From: Kiritimatiellia bacterium
GTDB lineage: Bacteria > Verrucomicrobiota > Kiritimatiellia > CAIVKH01
Direction: 5' to 3'
DNA length: 64,000 nt
Assembly: GCA_023953695.1 (NCBI GenBank)
Contig: JAMLJG010000002.1
Location: forward strand, 124,001 to 188,000
The notes below the pieces were generated by a model. It did not search any database, had not been told where the DNA came from, and saw only the letters and a list, made by a program, of their open reading frames with translations. A program made the translations under genes and the position numbers. Positions 57,027 to 64,000 of the stretch are shown piece after piece; the stretch's first letter is position 1, and each line of letters begins with the position of its first letter.

Positions 57027-59541
57027 CTTCCTCCTCGCGGGTTATCGCGTGACAGCGGTTGCGCGGCTCCCTATCGGGCATGATGATGCCGAGATCATCC
57101 CGATACTGCAAGTCGAGAGGATTGCAATCAGGAATTGTTACAATCCTGTCATCCGCCAGACTCACAAGTAGAGCATCTCCCTTCAGATATTCTTTCGCCC
57201 ACTGCGCATAGCGCTGAGCTGATACCTGTTTTGCTACACGCCACAAAGGAACACGGACAAGGTTGCGATGCAGGGCGCGAGCAGTCTGTATATCGAAACG
57301 ATAGGCGCCCATTGTGCAAATCGATCCATCCATCATTTCAAGAGTAGCCCCCGCATTGTCAGCCCACGCCACAACCTTCCGAGCAAGAAATAGCCGGGCG
57401 GAGGGACATGTGTTCCAGCGTGTCTGGACATCCTCCTTGTCGTCTAGCGGCACACTCCACGGATTGCTTTGTCGCAATGCCTTTGATGCCATTTTCTCAC
57501 GCTCCATAACCAGCCGCTCTCGCAACTCTCTCCATGCATCCGGTTCATCCCGCGCATCACGATAGGTCGCTTCGATTAAGTCGCGGATTCCGTGTGGCAA
57601 CTGGATTGTACTGCAATCCGACCATATTGCTATCGTCCGCAGCAGAACATAAGGAGCATAGATGCGAGCAGACTTCCCGAACGCAGCAAGTATTCCGGCT
57701 ACACTCGCACAGCGAAGCGCTTCTGCATCCAAGCCGGGCTTCATTATCCAAACTTCCGGCCTAGCGCATCCATCAGGCCGCCTGCGTTCGTGCCGCCACA
57801 GGCGACCGACGCGCTGAAGGAGCATGTCGGTGGGTGCAATGTCCGTAATGAGCAGATCAGCATCAATGTCAACACTCTGCTCGGCGATCTGGGTAGAGAC
57901 GAGTACGCACCCAGTCGGGCGAGTCCTACCGGCTTTGTCTAACGCACCCATCCAGGTTCGCTCAATGTACTCGCGTTGATAGTAAGGGAACCTCGAATGA
58001 AGCAAGCCGACAACCGGTCCTCCCTGCCTATTCTCGGCATTCAGTCGACGGTAGGTTTCCTGAGCGTCCGCCACTGTATTGCGAATCCACAGCACACACG
58101 CGCCTTGCTGCGCAGATTGAAGAGCTTTGTCGGGTAATTGCTCGACATCCATCAATTCAACTGCCACCTGTTTCCCGGATTCCGGGCGAACGGAGATTTC
58201 TTGGAAACCAAGATTATCGCAGGCGGATATCAGCGGATAGGCATCCGATATCGAAGAGTGCTGCGTGAGTTCCAAACGTCGCGCACGCGTCAATGTTGCA
58301 GAGAGAACGATCACGGTCGCCTGCAATTCGCGCAACTTCCGCACCAGCAGATCAACCAGAGTGCCTGTGAACATGTCGTATGAATGCACTTCGTCAAGAA
58401 TCACCACCTTTCCCGCCAACGCATATTGCCGAACAAAAAAATGTTTCACGGCGAGAACCCCGAGAAGTGCCTGGTCCAACGTTCCGACTCCAAAGGGTGC
58501 CAGCAATCCACGGCGGGAAGACGCGAACCACTCCGTTCCATCCCGTCGATCTGTGACGTGCGGTAGATCTTGATTGAGCCAAGATGCGCCGTGAAGCAGC
58601 CGCGGAACAGATGCCGGATCAATCTGTTCGACGTAAGAGGCGAAACGCTCATAGATTCGGTTGCTTGTGGCCTGAGTTGGCAAAGCAAAATAGATGCCGC
58701 GCGCCTTATGCTCAGAAAGCATCGTATATGCAGCTGCCAAAGCAGCTTCCGTCTTGCCTGCCCCCATAGAAGCCTCGACCACATACACACCCGGTCGTTG
58801 AGTAGCCTGCACCATTGCCTGCTGCAGTTCGTTCGCGCAAAATGGAAAGAGCTGATCGAAACGCAACCCTTTCCGCACAGGGCCAAAACGAAACCCGATC
58901 GCATCCACCAGATTTCGGGCGCGTCGGGCGATTTCCTCGCGGCTCATGACCCGATCCGCAGGGAACGTTCCTTCATCAGACGCCAACCAATCGGCCACAG
59001 AAATCAATCCTGAAGCAAACCACAACGCCGCAGAGTTTGGGGATGCCGGCGCATGACTCGGCAACGGCCCGAACTCACCAATCATGGACTCAATTAATCG
59101 TTGCCGCTCTGTTTCCCACCCGGATCCACCATCTGCACGCGACTGCAATCGGTCACCCTTGAGTTTGCCATGATGCGCTCCAACCACGGCCGCCCAAAAG
59201 CGCATCGAACTCTTGTTCTTCAGAGCATTGAAGACGGCTGTCTGGCTGATCTTCCCGTGATCCTTCTCCAATCCCGCCATTTCGTGTGGCTTGTAGCCAC
59301 GCAGGGACATCCATGCGGCACACTGCTGCTGAAAACCGGGCGAAACCTTCCCCACATCGTGTAGAGCAGCAAGAATGGGAAAACTCTTTGTCTCAAGCGC
59401 ACTTGCACATGCTTCGCCAATCTCACTCAACAATAACTCAGCGATTATTCCAGCCGTTCGGCCGTGCTGCTCGACGCTAATCCCCGGGTGTCCATCTAGC
59501 GTCGTCTTCGCCCAGCAATCTTCATGTCGTACACTCCTCAC
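57007..59541 (-). CDS. cas3: CRISPR-associated nuclease/helicase Cas3
   Basis: An 844-residue protein with an N-terminal HD nuclease domain (HGRTAG near 26, LHDVGKVSPGFQ near 60, HHGK near 120) and a superfamily 2 helicase with Walker A SMGAGKTEAAL near 260 and LDEVHSYD (DEVH box). The C-terminal helicase lobe includes STQIAEQSVDIDADLLITDIAPTDMLLQRVGRLWRH. It unwinds and degrades target DNA. The start is a GTG at 59541. A nearby ATG after GAGGAG is out of frame and opens only a very short ORF. Confidence 0.96.
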   Translation of the reverse strand: MRSVRHEDCWAKTTLDGHPGISVEQHGRTAGIIAELLLSEIGEACASALETKSFPILAALHDVGKVSPGFQQQCAAWMSLRGYKPHEMAGLEKDHGKISQTAVFNALKNKSSMRFWAAVVGAHHGKLKGDRLQSRADGGSGWETERQRLIESMIGEFGPLPSHAPASPNSAALWFASGLISVADWLASDEGTFPADRVMSREEIARRARNLVDAIGFRFGPVRKGLRFDQLFPFCANELQQAMVQATQRPGVYVVEASMGAGKTEAALAAAYTMLSEHKARGIYFALPTQATSNRIYERFASYVEQIDPASVPRLLHGASWLNQDLPHVTDRRDGTEWFASSRRGLLAPFGVGTLDQALLGVLAVKHFFVRQYALAGKVVILDEVHSYDMFTGTLVDLLVRKLRELQATVIVLSATLTRARRLELTQHSSISDAYPLISACDNLGFQEISVRPESGKQVAVELMDVEQLPDKALQSAQQGACVLWIRNTVADAQETYRRLNAENRQGGPVVGLLHSRFPYYQREYIERTWMGALDKAGRTRPTGCVLVSTQIAEQSVDIDADLLITDIAPTDMLLQRVGRLWRHERRRPDGCARPEVWIMKPGLDAEALRCASVAGILAAFGKSARIYAPYVLLRTIAIWSDCSTIQLPHGIRDLIEATYRDARDEPDAWRELRERLVMEREKMASKALRQSNPWSVPLDDKEDVQTRWNTCPSARLFLARKVVAWADNAGATLEMMDGSICTMGAYRFDIQTARALHRNLVRVPLWRVAKQVSAQRYAQWAKEYLKGDALLVSLADDRIVTIPDCNPLDLQYRDDLGIIMPDREPRNRCHAITREEEDESYDW

Positions 59542-59594
59542 AGCATCACCTATCTCCGAACCCTCCCAACTATTCCCGGGCTCAGCATAGGGTT

Positions 59595-59623
59595 AGAATC
59601 GGTAGAGCGCGGCAGCGGGTCAA
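59595..59623 (-). promoter_or_regulatory. Candidate promoter of the cas operon
   Basis: On the minus strand TTGACC (59618-59623) and GATTCT (59595-59600) are 17 bp apart, about 55 bp upstream of cas3. The -10 match is weak. It sits in the 229-bp gap shared with the divergent O-methyltransferase gene, which shows no other obvious signal. Confidence 0.3.
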
Positions 59624-59770
59624 GCACTGAACGCGACACGGCGCCTGTCATTTGACTTTTCACAGCGCGTTATTGATCGGCTCTCTCGGAGAGATTCCCA
59701 TACCCATCTCCACTCATTTGCGCGAGGCCTGAATTCGAGGTAAAATGACGCCACAACGCACGGAGATACC

Positions 59771-60430
59771 ATGCCTCTCAAATACGAAGAAACCGTCAAC
59801 GCATACGATCAATACGTCACATCCCTTTGCGCGCAAGAAGATGACGCCCTTCGCGACGCGCGCGAAACTTCGGGGAAGGAGGGCCTGCCGGAAATTGCTG
59901 TCACCGCGAGTGAGGGCAAGATGTTGCACGTGCTGGCACGCGCATTTCGGGCGCGACGAATCCTCGAGATCGGCACGCTCGGCGGATATAGCGCCATCTG
60001 GCTCGCGCGCGCGCTTCCGACCGATGGCAAACTGATTTCGCTCGAATTGGAACCGCATCACGCAGAGGTCGCGCGAAAGAATATCGAACGAGCCGGTTTG
60101 GCAACTCGCGTCGAGATCCGCGTCGGCCCGGCTCTCGATTCACTCAAGAAGATGGCGGCGGACGGCGAAGCGCAGTTTGACGTGGTCTTCATTGATGCAG
60201 ACAAGAGCGGCTACGTGGACTATTTGAACGCCTCTCTCCCATTGCTTCGAACGGGCGGATTGCTGTTGGCCGACAACACGTTGCCCGAGGCGGTGCTCGA
60301 TCCAAGCGACAATAGCCGCACCAAACCGTATAACCGCGCGGCAGCCGCTCATCCCGCATTAGTATCAGCCATATTTCCAACGCTGCGCGATGGCGGAATT
60401 GATGGTCTCATGGTCTCTCTCAAAATCTAA
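59771..60430 (+). CDS. Class I SAM-dependent O-methyltransferase (caffeoyl-CoA type)
   Basis: A 219-residue enzyme with the SAM-binding motif ILEIGTLGGYSAIWLARAL near 64, FIDADKSGYVDYLNASLPLLRTGGLLLADNTL near 140 (metal-site region) and a C-terminal DGLMVSLKI. The family methylates catechol-like hydroxyls on small molecules using Mg. Its substrate is unknown. It is divergent from cas3 and probably unrelated to CRISPR. Confidence 0.9.
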   Translation: MPLKYEETVNAYDQYVTSLCAQEDDALRDARETSGKEGLPEIAVTASEGKMLHVLARAFRARRILEIGTLGGYSAIWLARALPTDGKLISLELEPHHAEVARKNIERAGLATRVEIRVGPALDSLKKMAADGEAQFDVVFIDADKSGYVDYLNASLPLLRTGGLLLADNTLPEAVLDPSDNSRTKPYNRAAAAHPALVSAIFPTLRDGGIDGLMVSLKI

Positions 60431-60490
60431 GCATTGCCATGGCAGTCGCATCGTCTACACTGAACCGGCAGTCCCATTCGTTATTCAGAG

Positions 60491-60868
60491 ATGGACCGGG
60501 CGACCATACTAATCATCGAGGACGAGCAAGCGATTCAATTTCTCTTGAAGCGCATTGTTGAGCAGTTGGGCCACGAGGCCATTTTGGCTGATGATGGTCA
60601 AATGGCTCTCGCACGACTCGCCGAACGAATTCCCAATCTGATTCTCACCGACTTGAGCTTGCCGGGCACCCCTTTTGGTGTGGATCTGGTGAATGCGCTC
60701 CGTGCCCAAGTACCCACATGCCCGATGATCGTGACTACCGGCGATCTTTCGGGCGAGCGCGTGGAAGAACTAACACGCGTGGGAGTGGAGCACATCATGG
60801 GCAAGCCATTCGATCTCCCAGTCGCGCGGGAAATGATCACGTCGATTCTAAGCCGAAACAGCGGGTGA
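60491..60868 (+). CDS. Single-domain response regulator
   Basis: A 125-residue CheY-like receiver. The acidic pocket is EDE (10-12), the phosphorylation site Asp54 lies in LILTDLSLPG, the Thr is in TTGD and Lys105 is in MGKPF. There is no output domain. No kinase gene is nearby. Its 3' end overlaps the convergent antiporter gene by 21 bp. Confidence 0.92.
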   Translation: MDRATILIIEDEQAIQFLLKRIVEQLGHEAILADDGQMALARLAERIPNLILTDLSLPGTPFGVDLVNALRAQVPTCPMIVTTGDLSGERVEELTRVGVEHIMGKPFDLPVAREMITSILSRNSG

Positions 60869-62362
60869 CGTTTCTTCCACTCCTGCGTCGCCCTTAGGGT
60901 TCGCTTCGTCTCTTTTTTCAAACGCGGCGAGAATGATCGTGCGAATGTCTTCTTCATCCTTCGCATGCGCGAGGACGGTCACCTGATCCCAACCCAACAA
61001 CTGAGTCGAACCCTTCGGAACCACCACATCGTTCTCGCGCGTGATCAACGTGATCACCGTGCCCGGCGGCAGGCGGAGTTGGCCAATCACCGGCCCCGGA
61101 GCGCCCTGAGGATCGGGCAAATCAATAGTGAACAAATCCAGATCGCTTTCCGTCATCGTAATCAATTCCAAGCTGCATGGCGGTGCGGGTCGCGCAGGGA
61201 TTGCGAGTTTCAATATCCGCGCGACGACGCCAAGGGTAGAGCCCTGAACCAGAACGGAAAGGAGAACGGCGAAGAAGACGAGGTTGAATATCTCCTGCCC
61301 GCTCTCCATCCCTGCCGCGCTTGGATAAATCGCCAGGACGATCGGAACCGCTCCTCGCAAACCGGCCCAGGAGATGAATAGCTTGTTCCGCCATCCGAGC
61401 TTCATGCCAATCGTGCCGAGCCACACGGCGAGCGGACGCGAGAGGAACGTCAGCACCAAAAAGAGAATCAGCCCCTTCTGCCACAGCGTGGCCCACTGAT
61501 GAGGGAACACCAACAGCCCCATCAGGGTGAACATCCCGATGTTCGCAATGGCCGAGAGGCCTCCCAGAAAATTGGTTACCCCCTGTTTATGAACGAAGGA
61601 GGTGTTTCCCATCACATAGCCCGCGATGAAGACTGCGAGCATCCCGCTGGCGCCGAGCAATTCGGCGATTCCATAAATCAACAAGATCAAGCCGAGCGAG
61701 AGCACGTAGTAATGCCCGCGCTCCTGGGGACGCAACGTATCGAACAACCATAGCGATACCTTGGCCAAGAGCCAGCCGATGACCGGCGCGGCCGTGAATT
61801 TCCAAATGAAGGTTACGACAATCAGCGGCCACTGCGCAGAACCCGTCTGCAGGGCTTCAATGGCCACGACGGTCAACAAGATCGCCATCGGATCGTTCGC
61901 GGCGCTCTCTATTTCAACGGTTGCCGAAAGCTTCGGCGGAAGCGACTGACGACGCAGAATCGAAAAGATCGCGGCGGCGTCGGTCGAAGAAATGATTACG
62001 GCGAGAAGAAGCGATTCCTCCAGTCCCCACTTCAACCCATAATGCAGGATTCCAAAGGTAAACAGTGCGGTGCAAATGACACCCCACGTCGCCAGCCCCC
62101 CCGCGGGTAAGGCAACCGCGCGAAATTGACGACGCTGGGTATGAAAGCCGCCATTGAAGAGAATGAAGACCAGCGCAAAATTGGCCGCGCGATTGGTGAG
62201 CGACACATTGCCAAAGTTCCACAAGTCGAGCACGTCGCTGCCGAATAAAATGCCGGCGCCCAACGCGACGAGAATCACCGGAACGCTCCAACGATCAAGC
62301 CACACGGCAGCCAACACGACGGCAATCAACAGAAGCGGCCCGATCGTGTAGAGGATGTCCAT
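60848..62362 (-). CDS. CPA1 cation/proton antiporter with C-terminal TrkA_C domain (NhaP2-like)
   Basis: A 504-residue antiporter with about 12 helices and the ion-binding Asn-Asp motif in VEIESAANDPMAILLT near 157. A C-terminal regulatory RCK_C/TrkA_C domain (about 400-475) contains LPPGTVITLITRENDVVVPKGSTQLLGWDQVTVLA. This architecture matches NhaP2/CvrA potassium/proton antiporters, though sodium transport cannot be excluded. It probably handles alkaline or salt stress at the inner membrane. Confidence 0.92.
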   Translation of the reverse strand: MDILYTIGPLLLIAVVLAAVWLDRWSVPVILVALGAGILFGSDVLDLWNFGNVSLTNRAANFALVFILFNGGFHTQRRQFRAVALPAGGLATWGVICTALFTFGILHYGLKWGLEESLLLAVIISSTDAAAIFSILRRQSLPPKLSATVEIESAANDPMAILLTVVAIEALQTGSAQWPLIVVTFIWKFTAAPVIGWLLAKVSLWLFDTLRPQERGHYYVLSLGLILLIYGIAELLGASGMLAVFIAGYVMGNTSFVHKQGVTNFLGGLSAIANIGMFTLMGLLVFPHQWATLWQKGLILFLVLTFLSRPLAVWLGTIGMKLGWRNKLFISWAGLRGAVPIVLAIYPSAAGMESGQEIFNLVFFAVLLSVLVQGSTLGVVARILKLAIPARPAPPCSLELITMTESDLDLFTIDLPDPQGAPGPVIGQLRLPPGTVITLITRENDVVVPKGSTQLLGWDQVTVLAHAKDEEDIRTIILAAFEKRDEANPKGDAGVEETSPAVSA

Positions 62363-62432
62363 CGCCTCTGTCTACGAGGTCAAGCAGAGCGACTCAAGCA
62401 GAAATCTCCGTCTGCCTCACGATTTCGCGGCA

Positions 62433-64000
62433 TCAATCAAGGCTATAGCGACCCGGCGCAATGATGTCATGTGGGTCCAAGGTGCGCTTGATTGCGCGCG
62501 CGGTTTCCCAAAACGGATCGCCCGCGCGAACGACGCGCCCCATCTGATGAACGCCCACCCGATACGCGCGAAAGCCCTGCGCGGCGTAGATATCCAAAAT
62601 CTCGTCGGCAAAGGCCTGCGCCGATTGCGCGCGCTCCGGTTGCGAGCGCGGAAATGAAATGGAAAGCACCAATTCGAGGCAGCGCTCATCCAGAATGTTG
62701 AATGTCATCGCGGGCTTGAATCCGCGCGCCGCCGCGCGGCGTTCCGCTTCGGCCGCAACCGCGCCTGCCACGGCGCCATCGAGCGGAAACAAGGGCAACA
62801 CATAAATATAACCCGCCTCACTCCAATCGGGATTCACCACGGCATCCGAAGGCGGCTCCAATCCAGCGCCCCAATAGAGCGCCTTCAGAGGCTCATCGGT
62901 CGGGATGCCCTGCGAGAGGCCATAGACCGGCATCACCGCGCGCAACACGCTCGCCTTTCGACGCGCAGCGGGCAGAAAGGAAAAGAACCGCAGCAGCCGG
63001 CTGATTTTCGCCAATCGCGCATCGTCGAAAACGGCGACGGATGCCACGCCGCGCAACGCCCGGCGAATCATTCCCACGGCATGCCGGACTTCTTCCGGCT
63101 CGCCCGCCACGCTGCTCACCGCGCTCCACGGACCAAAACCCTCTTGCGTGAGAAGCGCTTCCGCTTGCTCGCGCCTTCGATTCGGGCCGAGCTGCTCATA
63201 GACCAGCGGCGCCAGGGTATCGAAGGTGCGGTTCACGTTCCCAATGTGCGTCACCATGCGAATCACATCGCGACGGCGCAACTCGCCGAGGATATTCACC
63301 AACTCGGGCAAACGAGCGGCGTCGCGAATCTTGGCAATCACCGAACAGCGGCAGGGCTGCTGCGGAAGCAGCTCGATCCCCGCTGCGGTCACGATTCCGA
63401 AATTCGATTGATAGAACAACCCATCGAGGCCCGGCCCCACCCCGTGCTTGTAAATGTGAGTGAGCGCGGATGCAGATTCGTCGCCAAATCCCGTTCGCAA
63501 GAGGGTGCCGTTCCCCAACACGACTTCCATGCCAGAGAGTGTTCCCGCTCGACTCGAAAAGTAGCCGATCCCCCGCTCGAGCGCGTTTCCCAGCATACTG
63601 GTGCCTCCACCCGCCCCAATCACATTGATCATCAGCGGAAGGCGGTTCTGCACGATATATTCATAGAGTTGCTGCTGCGTAACACCGGGCTCCACGACCG
63701 CATAGCGATGTCGCGCATTCACTTCGCGAATGCGATTCATGCGCGACAGATCAACGAGACAGGCGCCATCGCGCACGGGAAGTCGCGAACCCAACCCCCA
63801 GTTGCAGCCGCGGCTGTAGGGATAGAGCGGCACACGAAAATGGATCGCGGCCTGAACCACGCGTTGAACCTCAGCGGTGGAAGCTGGGCGAACTAATGCG
63901 GCAACCCGGCGATGGAGTCCTGTGACATTCGCCTCTGCGCGGGCGATCTCCTGCGCACTCGCCAAGACGTATGTGTCGCCAACAATCTTCGCGAATTCCT
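62433..64000 (-). CDS. FAD-linked oxidoreductase of the vanillyl-alcohol oxidase/4-cresol dehydrogenase family (5' partial)
   Basis: More than 520 residues are visible, with the start beyond the right edge of the window. In-frame sequence runs to base 64000 (FAKIVGDTYVLASAQEI), so the TTG at 63965 is not the true start. An FAD-binding PCMH domain (YPYSRGCNWGLGSRLP, GGGTSMLGNALERGIGYFSSR) is followed by a substrate/cap domain and the C-terminal segment AIKRTLDPHDIIAPGRYSLD. The GNALERGIGY motif is typical of 4-cresol dehydrogenase flavoproteins, which oxidise phenolic compounds and pass electrons to a cytochrome. The substrate here is unknown. Confidence 0.85.
   Translation of the reverse strand, partial: EFAKIVGDTYVLASAQEIARAEANVTGLHRRVAALVRPASTAEVQRVVQAAIHFRVPLYPYSRGCNWGLGSRLPVRDGACLVDLSRMNRIREVNARHRYAVVEPGVTQQQLYEYIVQNRLPLMINVIGAGGGTSMLGNALERGIGYFSSRAGTLSGMEVVLGNGTLLRTGFGDESASALTHIYKHGVGPGLDGLFYQSNFGIVTAAGIELLPQQPCRCSVIAKIRDAARLPELVNILGELRRRDVIRMVTHIGNVNRTFDTLAPLVYEQLGPNRRREQAEALLTQEGFGPWSAVSSVAGEPEEVRHAVGMIRRALRGVASVAVFDDARLAKISRLLRFFSFLPAARRKASVLRAVMPVYGLSQGIPTDEPLKALYWGAGLEPPSDAVVNPDWSEAGYIYVLPLFPLDGAVAGAVAAEAERRAAARGFKPAMTFNILDERCLELVLSISFPRSQPERAQSAQAFADEILDIYAAQGFRAYRVGVHQMGRVVRAGDPFWETARAIKRTLDPHDIIAPGRYSLD

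Noticed and set aside
59542..59570. ATG after GAGGAG near 59525 as the cas3 start
   Set aside because: It is out of frame with Cas3 and its frame ends after a few codons. The GTG at 59541 is in frame.

Overview
This window is a chromosomal segment of a GC-rich, aerobic Gram-negative-type bacterium. Its traits point to the Verrucomicrobiota/Kiritimatiellota/Lentisphaerota part of the PVC group or a neighbouring phylum: a prepilin-like protein with an H-x9-DG C-terminal motif, an alternative complex III (ACIII) plus caa3 oxidase operon, a CBS-domain family II pyrophosphatase, and paired TTCCAATCGTTGGAA-type intergenic palindromes. The taxonomy is inference, because no rRNA or tRNA gene was found.

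Layout. 1-4.9 kb (+): a membrane-quality island of two NfeD proteins, a beta-helix/membrane protein, flotillin FloA and a proline-rich membrane protein. 5.0-5.7 kb (-): a cytidylate-kinase-like protein. 5.9-13.0 kb (+): a complete F1Fo ATP synthase operon (atpZ-I-B-E-F-H-A-G-D-C), followed by two small membrane proteins, prephenate dehydratase and a secreted S1/P1 nuclease. 29.6-15.5 kb (-): one 14-kb respiratory operon, actABCDEF, a small unknown gene, SCO, ctaC, ctaD (A2-type), ctaE, ctaF, ctaB and ctaM. Quinol oxidation by ACIII feeds the caa3 oxidase, and the resulting proton gradient drives the ATP synthase. 29.8-35.6 kb: type I pullulanase (-), then CBS-pyrophosphatase, a DUF47 protein and a Pit phosphate permease (+). 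35.6-37.5 kb (-): exported proteins including a pseudopilin. 41.6-37.6 kb (-): a MacAB-like exporter with two permeases. 45.4-41.7 kb (-): MetH, divergent from an FprA-like NADPH reductase that shares a short promoter region carrying a perfect palindrome.

46.8-59.5 kb is a type I-E CRISPR-Cas locus, all read on the minus strand: cas3, cse1, cse2, cas6e, a 180-aa protein with three 35-residue HEAT/LRV-like repeats, cas7, cas5, cas1, cas2, a stand-alone DEDDy-type exonuclease, a very short leader, and an array of 52 repeats. The locus is unusual in four ways. Cas6e sits directly after Cse2. The repeat protein is embedded among the effector genes. An RNase H-like exonuclease is translationally coupled to cas2. 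The array is a fusion of two arrays: a 16-nt copy of the leader lies inside it at 47243-47258, next to a degenerate repeat of the kind that ends an array.

59.8-64.0 kb: an O-methyltransferase and an orphan receiver protein (+), a CPA1 cation/proton antiporter (-) and a vanillyl-alcohol-oxidase-family flavoprotein (-) whose start lies beyond the window. Apart from the CRISPR array, no stretch over 300 bases lacks a gene. The longest gaps are 29562-29832, 59542-59770 and 5712-5897.
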